From: Lichina pygmaea
Taxonomy: Eukaryota; Ascomycota; Lichinomycetes; Lichinales; Lichinaceae
DNA: 64,000 bases
Assembly (NCBI GenBank): GCA_963422465.1
Contig: OY730172.1
Location: 3,534,001-3,598,000 of the forward strand
Reading direction: 5' to 3'
Part shown: piece after piece, positions 20,222 to 31,194 of the stretch
Layout of the letters: each line of letters starts with the position of its first letter
Position numbering within the stretch: the stretch's first letter is position 1
Program-made: the position numbers and the translations under genes
The notes under the pieces: model-generated
Seen by the model: the letters and a program-made list of their open reading frames with translations, nothing else
Database searches by the model: none
Told to the model about the DNA's origin: nothing

Positions 20222-21626
20222 GACCTCTAAGCCTGCTAGATGGGTGATCAATGCGTGCCCTGGTAAAGAGAAATGATCAAAAGGACAGCCACATGCGCTC
20301 ACATAGAATCCTAGAATCCAGCCGTTCAGCCTCTGGATGTGCGAAGTACGGCGATGAGTGGCGTCCTAAAACGCAGGGGCAGAATCGTGGTGGGCGGTGA
20401 GGTAGTACTGTACTCCGTACCTCCGTACAAGTGCACGGGATACAGTAACAATAGCGCAGTAACTTAGGGTCAGCTTAGGGCTACAGTGGGCTAGCGTACC
20501 GAGCTTACGTACCGTGTGTACAGTAGCCTAATTCAAAGCACAAAGCGGGGCAGAAACTCACTAAGTTTAGGCGTCCTGCGGGGCTATAGGGATCACCCAC
20601 CTCGTTTCGTTCCGAGTACATCTACACATCCTCCCAACTTCCGATATATGGAAGGTGCGATCTCTCCATGGTGCTTCCTACTTGGTACTTGGTTCTCGGA
20701 AGTTATCGTCCGTTGTAGTTCTTAAGCTACAACATCAGATAGAATAGACTCTATCGCACCACCCGGGCACATTCTCCTGGCCATTCTCTACAATACCGGA
20801 CCACCATCCTCTATAGACTGCCAGTCCGGCCGATCCACAATCACTGATCCACTTCCTCTACCGGGCTTTATCCTTACCGGGCTTCCATTCATATTATGCC
20901 CCAGTTTTGTCCAGGGTTAGATCTCAGAAAGCCATTATTGGAGCAGACGTCTGCTCTTTTCCTGTTCCCGGCACTCGTGCGTCGTTCTTCCTCAGGTTGA
21001 GTTCCCGCCGTCGTCCGTCCCTCTACTATTGGTGGTCGGTAGACTCGGTGGTTCATGATCAAGCGCTCAATTTCTGATCTGATCTAGCCTCAGGCGTCAG
21101 TCAACTCTCGTTCATAATCATCATCACATCCGGCGAGTTCCGGCCGACGGCGTGCGCATTCGAGTTGAGATTCACTCGCTTCTAGCCCTTGGCCAAAGAG
21201 ACCGGAGAAGGGTCTTGCCGGAGCTGTTTCATCGTATCCCGTCTGGTATGGGGTGATATCGAGTGCAACATTGACGAAGCCGGATATCAGCAGAAGGTTC
21301 TCACATGGTGCGGACGTCTGGCTTCTGTTCGCACGTGGATTACGTAAAGCGTGAGACATGAACAGTCACATCTGCTTCCCCATTGAAGTCAGACCCTCTC
21401 GCTGGCCATTTGGACTTTCTCTCATTTCTTGCACCAAGAACACCACCACCGCTGCCATTGCCGCCACCGCCGTCGCCGCTGCTCTTCTCAGAAGTCAGGG
21501 TCTCTGAAAGCGGTCGGCTCGAATCCCGCACATCCTACCAATATCCTCCTCGTTATCTTGAGGAATCCTACTTATTCGGAGCGCGACCAAGAGGAACTAG
21601 AGAGCTTCGTTCGCTTTTGAACAGGC
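20222..21626. other. Divergent intergenic stretch between ARP3 and the taspase gene
   Basis: About 1.4 kb that should hold promoters for both genes. Rich in GTAC words near 20400-20520. A CCGCC-rich segment lies around 21440-21480. An acceptor-like TTTTGAACAG directly before the taspase ATG leaves room for an upstream non-coding exon. No supported gene. Confidence 0.5.
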
Positions 21627-23782
21627 ATGTTCTCTCGTCCCTGGGGCCGAAAAGGCGGAGACGTCTGCGCCATTGTCTTGCACGCCGGAGCTGGCTTTCA
21701 CAGTCGTGAGAACCAGATGCGCCATTTACAGTCCTGCAGCGAGTAAGTCATCTATCTTTCAGCCATGTCTCCGAGTGCCAGTGGCCGCTACAGAGCTCGA
21801 AGATCTGCTTAAAATTTTCCTTATACAAAAGCATGTGGTGGCTGTTGACGTGGACCTAGTGCTGCGAGCTTGGCCATGTCAGTGCTCAAGGCTGGCGGTA
21901 GTGCAGTGGATGCGGTCGAGGTGGCTGTCAAGGTGCTAGAAGATCGCGAGATCACCAATGCTGGCTATGGAAGCAACCTAACCATCGACGGCACTGTGGA
22001 ATGTGATGCGTCAATCTTAGATGAATATGGACGAAGCGGGGCCGTGGGTGCTGTGGCGCGTGAGTAATGGCCAAGTCGGTGGGACGAAACTAAAGTCTCA
22101 GAACGACGCTAATCATCAGTGACGTCAGATATCCGCAACCCGATTTCACTAGCTCGAGTTGTCCTCGTACGCTCCCTGCAGCCGCTGAGCCTTCGGCGGA
22201 TTCCTCCGAATCTGCTCGTTGGTGACGGGGCCACAGACTTCGCCTTTTCTAACGGCATTCCTGTTCTTCCCCATGACGCGCTGGTATCCCCAGCTGCCAG
22301 AGAACGCTGGCAAAAATGGAGAAAGGAGTTACGGGATGTTTCTCCTCGGAGCTTCGAAAGCCTCGACGCCGACGCCGAAGATGCGAACGAATCTTCGCTC
22401 GACTACGAAGAACAGGTACGGAGACGACAACGGCTGCAGCACCGTGACTTGATGGACGACCCCAGCGCAACTCTACTGCTGACACCAGTTATCAAGCATT
22501 GGAACTCAGTCAGTGCCGCTTCTCCGCCACCGTCCTTGGCTCTGTCCGATGCCGATTCCGCAAGAACCTCTGGGACACCGCGACATGAGATAGATGTCTT
22601 TGGCGAATCACCGCCTGTCAACGGATCTCCTATCATCGCGGGAAACAATATACTGACAGCCGATACGCTTGGCTCCCTTCAAGCGTCGCCCCAAGCTGTG
22701 GAAGATCTCGGACAAGTCCGTGCCTTGCGGGATGTTACGACTAGAGACGGCGGTGGCCGTCGTATCAACGGGCCTGGTTCTAACGGTGTCAATTCGGCAG
22801 GGCGGCGACTCAATGGCTATGGCCCGCATGATGGTTCAGAAGAGTCAACGGACGATGGAGGGGATACGCCATATATGTCGCGGAGCCACAGCGGCTCCCC
22901 ATTGGCTTCCCACCCCATCCGTACCGGTCATGGATCTGCCGAGCTGCCGGGCCTGTCGACAAGCGCTCATACACGTCATGGTACCACCGTCTCTGCATGG
23001 AGAGAGTTTGCGGAGAACTGCGGCCGCACCAAGAGCCAGCGGCGCTCCAATGACAGGTCGGAAGACCTGATCACCGATACGGTGGGTGCTATCGCCATCG
23101 ATGCGTACGGTAGGATCGCCGCGGGCTCTTCCTCTGGTGGTATTGGAATGAAGCATCGTGGGCGAGTTGGTCCCGCTGCTTTAGTCGGGGTCGGGACCGC
23201 AGTCATCCCGCAGGACCCTCAGGACAAGGAGAAAATCAGCGTGGCCACGGTTGCAAGCGGCACGGGGGAACATATTGCCACCACCACGGCTGCTTCGACC
23301 TGTGCGGACCGCCTGTATCACTCCACTCGAAATTGTGGCGCCGGGCGTATGGAGTTCGCTACGGAGGATTTTGTGATGCAGGGCGTTATCGACCGAGACT
23401 TCATGGGTAAGCTCCTGGAAAGCCACCCTCCCTAACAGGAATGTCTTCCAGTGAAGTAAGCTTAGCCATTTCATGTCCTCATCATAGGTCATCCAAGCGT
23501 CCGTCACAGTCCTGCCTCGGGCGCTATCGGACTGCTGGCAGCGAAGAAGACGGTCGATGGGATCTATATCTACTTCGCCCACAACACAGAATCATTCGTG
23601 AGTAAATAACTCAGACACGTCAGCATGCCACCCAATGACAAGGATCAAGCCTAACGAGGCGCTTTATAAAGGCCGTGGCGTCCATGCACTCTGACGAGCG
23701 CTCACCCACCTGCACTATGTCTCGGAACAAGGGTAACGGCTCCATTGCGCAGGGAGCTCGAGCAATCCGCTACCGACGCTAG
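21627..23782 (+). CDS. Threonine aspartase (taspase-like Ntn-hydrolase)
   Basis: Member of the asparaginase-2/taspase N-terminal nucleophile hydrolases, which are made as one chain and cleave themselves before a threonine. Five exons: 21627-21742, 21860-22059, 22129-23406, 23488-23597 and 23672-23782, giving 604 residues in frame. The alpha part has VLHAGAGFHS, SVLKAGGSAVDAVEVAV, NAGYGSNLTIDG and IRNPISLARVVL. The beta part starts at the probable nucleophile Thr423 (DTVGAIAIDAYGR), followed by SSSGGIGMKHRGRVGPAALVG and GSGTGEHI-like sequence (here ASGTGEHI). Between PNLLVGDGATDF (about 130) and Thr423 is a long Ser/Gly/Asp-rich, probably disordered region, so the alpha part is nearly twice that of human taspase 1 (Thr234, family knowledge). 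Whether the fungal enzyme has taspase or asparaginase specificity cannot be told. Confidence 0.88.
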
Positions 23783-24544
23783 CCCAGCCCGTTATTCGAG
23801 GACTCGCGTTCCTCGCATTTGATCTTCAAGCCGAGCTTGGCTTTGGACGTGCGACGTCTTCTATCCTTAGCTATCAAGAGTACTCCGTCATAGATGTGCT
23901 TAGATAGGGTAGGGGGGAAGTAGATGCCCTCCTCAATAGCCTGCTCAAGCAAGTGATACCTTCTCTACACTGTCCATCTCACCCACGCGCATGGGTCGAA
24001 TTCCAACACTGCTGCTCTTCGTGCCCTGGTTAAAAGGGTAATAGTTTCGTGAAAGAGACAGCGCTTTGCGAAGAACGCCGATCTCCGCCGTCCCATTCCA
24101 TACTCTTACTACGCATCGGTACGAAGTCGGTGTTCGGTAGAGACTGAGCCATTCGATACTACTTGGTAGGTGACTTCGAGTAAAGGAAGATCTGACGGGA
24201 GCACCATAACGGGTTGGCGTGGTAGGTCTGGTAAGCACTGTAGGCCTTGCGTACTGGTCGTAGAAAATGGTATCCATCTCGTTCACGATGTTACGGATCA
24301 GCGAGCCACGCGCCCGCTGGATAGAGGTCTCTCTACGACAGGGTATAGCTCTTCAACGGCCAGATGCGTCGTTAATTGACACCCCGTTGGCTATGAGGTG
24401 TCGAACAGCTCTGCTCCCAGCTTTCGCTCCTGCTCCCGGCCCCTTTCACAGAATTTTCGTCGACGCTCAATCAACCTCCCGCGTCCCAATCTCAAGAGTT
24501 CCAAAGGGATTCACTAGTCCGAGTTCTCGTCCTCCTGCGCCTCT
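23783..24544. other. Convergent intergenic stretch between the taspase gene and TFB4
   Basis: About 760 bp with only short, non-conserved-looking frames on both strands. Presumed 3' UTRs of two convergent genes. Nothing else recognised. Confidence 0.5.
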
Positions 24545-26093
24545 TCAAGCACTTGGTTTTTTCGGGTCCTTCTTCTTCTTCTTCTTGTTTGCGTTGGCGC
24601 CGCCGCGCGAAAGGACGGCCGGCTTGGCGCCGTAGTCACCCAGGTGAAGATGCGTGCCGCAGGTCAAACAATCGGCGTTTGGCGGAGGCTCACAGAAGAC
24701 TATCACGTTTTGGTGGAGTTGTGTTGGTAAGTGCTAGGTTTCGAAGTACGTTCGTAGGACGGTAGGGAAGGGAGGTATAGACGGGCGAGAATGATGCGAA
24801 GTGCAGCAGGTTCATGATGGATTTTTCGGGTGTAGGCGTATCGCTTGGTCACCTTCTGATAGGAAGAAGCTGACAAGAGCATCGGGACGTACTACTGAGG
24901 CATATCGAGCACACAAAGCCAATGTCAACAACTCTTTTGTGGCAGAAGCACGCCGCGCGAAAGTCGACGTCTACCTGGGTTGGAAGAATCAGGTGACGGC
25001 GAGCCGTCTGGTCTGGCAGAAAGGCCATCATGAGGTACTGCAGGATGCCGAGGGGCGAGTCGAGACGCATGAAAATCCCACGGGTGGCGTCGGATCCTTG
25101 TTGTAGAAAGGTCGTGGTCGAGGAGAGCTTCAAAACGTCGATTGGTATGCGCTATAATCCATAGATGGCATCAGCCAAATCTTGAACCTACACAGATAAT
25201 TGGACTGTAGAGTGACTCTTTGAGATGGGGCATGTTGAGCATGATTAAGGGGTATACCTTTCGTTGAGCGGCAAATATGCAATTCATAATGGGTATATAC
25301 TGCGATGCAACATCTCTTGAAACGCTGACGACAAGAATTCTGCTCCGGAGGCCTTGAGAGCCGCCGTTTGCCGCGTCCTTGGAATCACTCATATCGCCAG
25401 CCGTGGCGGAGTTGGTGGCTGCTCCACCGTTGCTCTCGGCATAGTCTAGGGCCTGTCGATTAATATATGCCAGAGCCATCGTCAGCGCACCAGCCATCAT
25501 CGTCGTGCCTATGCCAGGCTGCATATGCTTGGTGTTAGTAGAGTCGATCAGATCTTGCAAGTTGGCAAGGACGGCCTCTTCCACCTGCCGGAACGGGCGG
25601 TACTTGTTTGCCTCATCTTTGGTGTTGAGCTTCTTTCCCCTGCCCGTATCGTGCGTTCTCCTCAAAGAAGATGAAGACTGCTCTACGTCCTCCATCTCGA
25701 CGTCGTTGTTCTTGTGCCTTCGGTCACGTGACCCTTTTGCTCTGCCAAGCGCATCTCCTGGTGGGTATAGCCATTGTGCTTCATTACAGTGACTGGCGAT
25801 AACGGCAACTTGATTGGCATAGTTGAACGCTAGATGAGCGTTGATGAAGACTAGAATGTTGGCCACGGCCTTGGATAATGGGAGGGTGTCTGCTAGAGAT
25901 GCCCATGCCGCAGGATTTGTGTCCAGGACGATGGCCAGCACTGACGGGGGTGGCTCTATTTGACCATTGTTAGCATTAGAACCAGAAAGTCCAGTTTGCA
26001 GGTGATCGTAGTGTTCCTTGATGAGTATCATAACAGTAGCCACTCACCATCGGAGTAATGCTCGTAATGTTCTGAGCCGTCAACGGCATTCAT
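24545..26093 (-). CDS. TFB4: TFIIH core subunit TFB4 (p34)
   Basis: Core TFIIH subunit used in RNA polymerase II initiation and nucleotide excision repair, partner of Ssl1/p44. Four exons on the minus strand: 26048-26093, 25258-25955, 24893-25151 and 24545-24699, giving 385 residues. A von Willebrand A-like domain starts PSVLAIVLDTNPAAW and includes NILVFINAHLAFNYANQVAV and RILVVSVSRD. Then come FLQQGSDATRGI, YLMMAFLPDQ and the C-terminal zinc-binding module: FRAACFCHKRVVDIGFVCS, IFCEPPPNADCLTCG. The chain ends in a Lys-rich tail (NKKKKKKDPKK). All introns are GT..AG and 92-193 bp. It is head to head with the CRO1-like gene, 393 bp apart. A poorly conserved, charged insert lies between the two halves of the vWA domain. 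Confidence 0.93.
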
Positions 26094-26486
26094 TCTGACT
26101 TCGGAGACGAGGTGGGCATTGAGATGAAGCGCATTGAGTTGAAACTCAGATATGGTAACTACTTTACACAGCTAGTGGAGACGTGCTAGACTGAGTAGTG
26201 AAATATGTGACTACTACTTTCAACAGGACCCCGCATATGTCGCTCCCTCCAGAGATCATCAATTCTGACTCTGATACTGACAGAGAGCTGGGCGCTTACA
26301 AATCACCACACGTGGCCGTGTTTTCCACGCGGATCGGCTTACTAAGGGCTGATAAGAGGTGCGTGGTGGCTTTCGAATTGTCGATTGGCCCGATAAGCCG
26401 TAGGGCTGAACTGGAATATACCGTCGTGCCAAACCCCCAAGATGTGACGTCCAAAGTCCCTCCACTCTGAGACCGTGACGGTCACA
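26094..26486. promoter_or_regulatory. Bidirectional promoter between TFB4 and the UCS chaperone gene
   Basis: The 393 bp separating two divergent start codons must hold both promoters and 5' UTRs. No TATA box stands out. The segment just before the + strand start (GACCGTGACGGTCACAATGG) contains the palindrome-like word GTGACGGTCAC. Confidence 0.55.
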
Positions 26487-29216
26487 ATGGCCATTTCAGA
26501 GTTGGAGGCAAGAGCAACACTGCTAGCTGATCGAGCCTTCCAGTTGGTCAAAAATGGTCAGCGAGAGGTTAGTCAACGGTCCCATCACTTTGCTAGTACC
26601 CCTTTGTTGACTGCCCCTACTCAGGACGGAGCCCGCGTCGTACGCGAAGCAGCTTCCCTTGCACCAGACAATCCACGGGTTCGAAAGGCGTTCGACGAAT
26701 TTCAGAGCGCAGGCAGTACCCAATCCGTCGTGGATCTTTGTCAAAGATATGCCGTTCAGCCGAGCGAGGCCACCGCCCATGAGCTGCTTCAGACGTTACG
26801 AGATCCTGGGACACGACTCTCATCCGATGCTGCAGACCAGTGCACGAAGATCCTGTTCGACGCGTGTACCAGCAATGGCAGCCTTGGGGATGAGATATTC
26901 TCGTCGTATCTTGAGAAGGGCTCGGCGGCACGGCAGGTCTTCACTACACAGCTTGAGGAGGCGACGACCGATGCAATGTTCGAGCAAGCTTGGGATACAG
27001 GAGGTGGCGTCACCCGCGGATTGGTCTCCATTCTACTCGATCCGTCCTTGTGGCAGCGGGAAGAAGCTCGGTCTCGCAGCGAACAGGATATCTTCATGCT
27101 CCTCATCGCGAAGCTCATGGAAGCTGGGCAAGACCACATGGATCGTGCCTTAAAAGAGCTTGGAAGGCTCCTCGCGGTAGACGCCGAGCGTCTGCACTCT
27201 CTGGTCGACGCTGATGGGCTCAACGCGATTCTCTCGTGCCTTGACGTTCGGGGTCCAGCGGATTTGCGGAGCCGAGCTACATTCGTTCTAGCCCGATACC
27301 TAGCAGCATCGAAAGATGAAGGAGAGCAGATGCTGTCAACATTCATACGATCCCGGGTGACCGAAGCCACCAATGACAATCTCATCGTCGCATTCTCTGC
27401 GGCGTCCGCAGTCTTCCCGATCATCCCATCTACAGCGTCCCACCTTTTTCTCACCGAGGGCTTCGCACAGTCTCTCGTGGCCATGTTGAACCGGAAGTCG
27501 AAGAACACGCGCATTCGCCAAACCGCCTTGGAGATGCTCAGCGCTGCCTGCATGGACAGACCCTGTCGAGAGAACATCGACAAGTATTGTGCTACCTGGG
27601 TTGAAGGACAGATGGAGTCGGGCCAAGAGCCCATTGCGGGAATCGCAGCCGTCGTGCTTGCGAAACTGCGGGATATCAAGAAGGCTACTGCAGCAGGACC
27701 GCGAGATCAGGTGCGGAACGCAGCTGCAGACATCGATCAGCTAGTCGACAAGTTCAAAGGTCTGATGAAGGCTACCAACGACAATAGTCGAGAACATGCA
27801 ATGGAAGGATTGGCGTTCGCATCACTGCAACCGAGCGTCAAGGATCAGCTCACCTGTGATGAGGGCTTTGTCAAACAGATGATCAACGTCCTCTGCAACG
27901 CTTCTCCGACTGAAAATTCCGCGATCATATTCGGGGCTCTGACGGTGTTGATGAACTTGACCCAATACCCACCAGTGATGTCCGAGGAGCAGAAGAAGAT
28001 GGCGCAGTTGAGGGCTTATGCAAACCTGTCCAGATCTAAGACGGATGCTGAGCCTGCAGAAGGGAACGAGGCTGTTACAAGACGTTGCGGCATCCTGCTC
28101 GGCGCAAATATTGTCTTCATGCTTGTGTCGATTCACAACAAGCTATCCCAGCCATCTCAGGTACTCATCTTGAGTATTCTATCTGCCCTTTCAAAGGAGC
28201 CAAGGCATCGCGGCGTTTTGGCACAGCAAGGTGCCGTCAAACTCCTGTTGCAAAGGTGCACGACTCTATCTGGCGTCGGAAAGCTGGACAAAAACGCACA
28301 TCACGGTGCGGCCCATGCTCTAGCCCGCATCCTTATATCTGTCGATCCCAACCTGCTCTTCAGGTCATCCGGACTTCCACCCACAAGCTCTGCGGTCCGC
28401 CCCCTCGTCTCCCTTCTGACAGACGGGAACATCGCCGATGGTGACGACAAGGGCGACCATGATATTGGCGGATCGGGCGAACGCGATCTTCTTCCGGTGT
28501 TCGAGGCTCTCTTGGCCATCACCAACCTAGCATCGACGGATGACGACTCGACTCGTGCTCTCATCGTTCAGCTGGCTTGGCCACCTATCGAGGATCTGCT
28601 GCTGTCGCACAACGCTCTAATCCAGCGAGCCGCTGTCGAGGTCATCTGCAACCTCGTGGTGTCCCCCGAAGGATTTGCCAAATTCATGGTCAGCGACGAA
28701 TGCCTCGCTGGAGATGATCCGCACAAAAGCAAAAGTTTGGGCAAGGAGGAGGCAGAAGTCAAGCGGGCCCGCGCTCGCAAAAGACTTTACATCCTGCTTG
28801 CTCTCGCGGACGCTGAAGACGACGCCACCCGTCGTGCAGCGGCGGGGGCCTTGGCCATGCTCACCGATGGCTCGGACGAGACGGACAATCCTGCGGCATC
28901 AATTGTTCAAGAGCTACTGACCCATGAAAGAGCCATTCCGATCATTCTCGCTCTGTGCCAGGACGCCAGCGAACTGGACCCCGAAGGAATCCGCCACCGA
29001 GGCACCGTCATTCTCAGGAACGCGGTATTTTGCGGCGCGCCCAGCTCATCCGACGCTACGCCAAGCAAGTCCCCGACGACAAGACCCAAGAATCGACCGG
29101 TGATCGAACAGATCAAGGTACACGACGGGCTCGACCTTCTCAAGGGCGTCTTGCTCAAGACTAAAGACCAACAGGTCGCCAGGGGGATCGTCGAAGTGCT
29201 GCAAGCGCTTGTCTAG
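26487..29216 (+). CDS. cro1: UCS-domain myosin chaperone (UNC-45/CRO1/She4 family)
   Basis: Folds and stabilises myosin motor domains; needed for actomyosin rings and polarised growth in fungi (family knowledge). The ATG at 26487 (context GTCACAATGG) begins MAISELEARATLLADRAF; a likely intron at 26568-26624 (GTTAGT..CTCAG, 57 bp) leaves 890 residues. Without removing it the frame stays open. The body is an all-helical armadillo-like array, with alternating Leu/Ala-rich helices such as LNAILSCLDVRGPADLRSRA and FVKQMINVLCNASPTENSAI. The C-terminal UCS portion has helices like PPIEDLLLSHNALIQRAAVE and VICNLVVSPEG. No TPR domain is evident, as usual for fungal members. There are acidic, low-complexity loops near residues 640-660 and 700-720. 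Confidence 0.9.
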   Translation: MAISELEARATLLADRAFQLVKNGQREVSQRSHHFASTPLLTAPTQDGARVVREAASLAPDNPRVRKAFDEFQSAGSTQSVVDLCQRYAVQPSEATAHELLQTLRDPGTRLSSDAADQCTKILFDACTSNGSLGDEIFSSYLEKGSAARQVFTTQLEEATTDAMFEQAWDTGGGVTRGLVSILLDPSLWQREEARSRSEQDIFMLLIAKLMEAGQDHMDRALKELGRLLAVDAERLHSLVDADGLNAILSCLDVRGPADLRSRATFVLARYLAASKDEGEQMLSTFIRSRVTEATNDNLIVAFSAASAVFPIIPSTASHLFLTEGFAQSLVAMLNRKSKNTRIRQTALEMLSAACMDRPCRENIDKYCATWVEGQMESGQEPIAGIAAVVLAKLRDIKKATAAGPRDQVRNAAADIDQLVDKFKGLMKATNDNSREHAMEGLAFASLQPSVKDQLTCDEGFVKQMINVLCNASPTENSAIIFGALTVLMNLTQYPPVMSEEQKKMAQLRAYANLSRSKTDAEPAEGNEAVTRRCGILLGANIVFMLVSIHNKLSQPSQVLILSILSALSKEPRHRGVLAQQGAVKLLLQRCTTLSGVGKLDKNAHHGAAHALARILISVDPNLLFRSSGLPPTSSAVRPLVSLLTDGNIADGDDKGDHDIGGSGERDLLPVFEALLAITNLASTDDDSTRALIVQLAWPPIEDLLLSHNALIQRAAVEVICNLVVSPEGFAKFMVSDECLAGDDPHKSKSLGKEEAEVKRARARKRLYILLALADAEDDATRRAAAGALAMLTDGSDETDNPAASIVQELLTHERAIPIILALCQDASELDPEGIRHRGTVILRNAVFCGAPSSSDATPSKSPTTRPKNRPVIEQIKVHDGLDLLKGVLLKTKDQQVARGIVEVLQALV

Positions 29217-30391
29217 CGTCGTGACGGATGTCTACCGGTGCCATCAGCGCCTACCGCACTGCTATCGTAGCCACCACTCAGTGTTTTAGTCGTGCACTAT
29301 GTGCGTAGACGTCGGCTTGGCTGTTCTTCAATAATAGGATGCTCTTCCTTTACTCCTTGGCCCACCTCCTCTAGTCCACTACGTATGGGTATGATCATCA
29401 ACTCGCCCTGGCGCTACTTCTGATCCGTTCTCATTCATCCATCTTCCGCCCTCCCCCTTTCCCCACCGCCATCCCTAATATCGAACCCCCCCCCCCCCAA
29501 CATCATAATTCCTTCCAAACTACGCCGTACCGCGAGTAATATTACTCAGTAGATGACACCTGCCGCCGCCACCACTGACGCGACCCAAAACAAAGCAAAA
29601 AAGATAATCACGACTGCACTCCAGCTTCCCAAGGCAAATTCAAGGCCACCTATGCATCACCATCCTGCTGCACTGTAGTTAGCATCTGCCATTTGTCGAC
29701 CTTCCTTCCTGGGCTGAGCTGTACTCATACAGTACAGTATACCAGAACACTGATGCTCACTGTCCCACTCTGCGTCGTCGAAACCCCGACCACACATCTT
29801 TCCCTGTACTTTTCGCATGGATGTTTTTCGAACTTGATCGGCGTGTTTGGGGGGGTTTTTTTTTGCTATGATGTTCTGTACTGTGGTTTGCAGGTGCTGT
29901 ACTGTACGGTGTTGTGCAGTGCCGTGCCGGTGCTTTGTTGCGCGGAATAGCAAGGAAGGGTGGGTTTGCAGGAGTATATCGTGGATCTTCGTTGTGCTTT
30001 GAGAGGCCGTGGCATGGAATCAGGTATGCAAGTACAGACGTAGTCTGGTGGGGCTTGCTACAAAGTACAGGATGACACGTACAAGAGTACGTCTGTATGC
30101 AATGTTTGATGTTGATCCTGCTGCTGCCGCATAGCGCTGCCGCATAGTGCAGCCGATCTGGCATGGAGCCGCCCAGTGCTGTCTCTGCTGTCTCCCGTCA
30201 ACGTTGTTTCCCATCGATCCTGCATGGATCCGCCTCGTGCCTTCTAGAGCCTTCTGTTGCTCTAAGGCAAACATCAGCTTCGTGTCTGCATATAGATGAT
30301 TAGCTAGTTCCCTCTAATCAATCAATCAGTCGTGACACTCATCTTCTTCTTCCCGCTGCTTGCTGTAGCGTTCACAGTCGAACATGCCAGA
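29217..30391. other. Gene-free right edge of the gene island
   Basis: About 1.2 kb downstream of the chaperone gene. Contains a C13 run (29486-29498), pyrimidine-rich stretches and many TGTACTG/GTACAG words (about 29720-30080). No supported gene. The open frames at 29657-30274 are overlapping on both strands and carry no recognisable features. Confidence 0.5.
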
Positions 30392-30582
30392 TATTTTTTT
30401 TATTTTTATTTTTATTTGATTCTTACACTGATTGTAGCTTTACAGCCATGCAGATCTTCCAGCTAATAGTGAAATTCTTCAGAAAACCTTTAAAGGAATA
30501 AAAACTGAAGACATGGGGGTGACCAGAGAGTGTAGCAAAGGAAATCTTGTAGTCTGGTAGAAAAAAGCTTCTAGATGTTGGG
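30392..30582 (-). mobile_element. Tad1-like LINE 3' end fragment, cut by a gypsy LTR
   Basis: About 190 bp on the minus strand matching the 3' end of L4 (the complement contains CAGTGTAAGAATCAAATAAA and CTTCAGTTTTTATTCCTTTA). The A-rich tail is on the left. It stops at the first base of the G3 LTR in the middle of sequence that continues in L4, so G3 appears to have inserted in it or recombined with it. Confidence 0.88.
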
Positions 30583-31182
30583 TGTTACGACCCAGGGATG
30601 GGAGCCACTCATTTATAAGCAATCAGGCCGCGAGTCAGGCAAGAGGACACCATGGAAGTCAAGTGACCAACCAACAAGGGGTCACGTGACTGTCGAGACA
30701 CACACAGGAGTCTCGACGCAGCATGCATGAAGCATCGAGACAATCTCACCAGTCTCGACACAGCATGCATGAAGCATCGAGACAATCTCACTGGTCTCGA
30801 CGCAGCATGCATGAAGCATCAAGACAATCTCACCTGTCTCGATGCAGGATGCATAACATGGTGGGACTGTCAAGACAATCTCACCTGTCTTGACGTCAAG
30901 ACTGTCAAGATAATCTTGATTGTCTTGACAGGCCAGCACTATATAGTCCAGCGATAGTTCCCTTATGGAATGATTGTCTTCAACTCATGTTGTGATCCAG
31001 ACAACTAGATCTACTTCAATACAATCCCTTTGTACGAAGCCATTGATCAGGTGTCACCACCACCACGTTCCACCAAACCCCTTCGCACTCCTTGACACTC
31101 CTCTCCTGCGAGAACCAACCTGCCTTCCACCTCTCACCCTAATCCTATACTTGGATAGGACAGTACGGTACAGACCGCAACA
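30583..31182 (+). repeat. 5' LTR of gypsy G3 (600 bp)
   Basis: TGTTACGACC..CCGCAACA, exactly 600 bp as in G4. U3 has three 42-bp units (about 30710-30835) with GCATGCATGAAGCATC and GAGACAATCTCACC words. The TATA box TATATAG lies at 30940-30946. Confidence 0.92.
30710..30835 (+). repeat. 42-bp tandem repeat in U3 of the G3 LTR
   Basis: Three 42-bp units starting GTCTCGACGCAGCATGCATG, about 100-230 bp upstream of the TATA box. The same units are present, in reverse, in both G4 LTRs (for example 33265-33390). They produce short repetitive peptides in translation that are not genes. Confidence 0.9.
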
Positions 31183-31194
31183 CTTTGAAGACCC
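30976..31194 (+). promoter_or_regulatory. Putative self-priming pair in G3 (R start and primer-binding site)
   Basis: The bases just after the LTR (CTTTGAAGAC at 31183-31192) do not look like a tRNA-primer site but contain the reverse complement of GTCTTCAA at 30976-30983, which lies about 30 bp after the TATA box, where transcripts should start. Tf1/sushi chromoviruses prime reverse transcription from their own 5' RNA end in this way. An eight-base match is suggestive only. Confidence 0.45.

Noticed and set aside
21505-21545. Box-B-like GGCTCGAATCC suggesting a tRNA
   Set aside because: The flanking bases do not form a T stem and no acceptor or D arm can be paired.
29486-29498. C13 run as a possible telomere or regulatory G-quadruplex
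   Set aside because: A single homopolymer with no repeated unit; it could equally be a sequencing length error.
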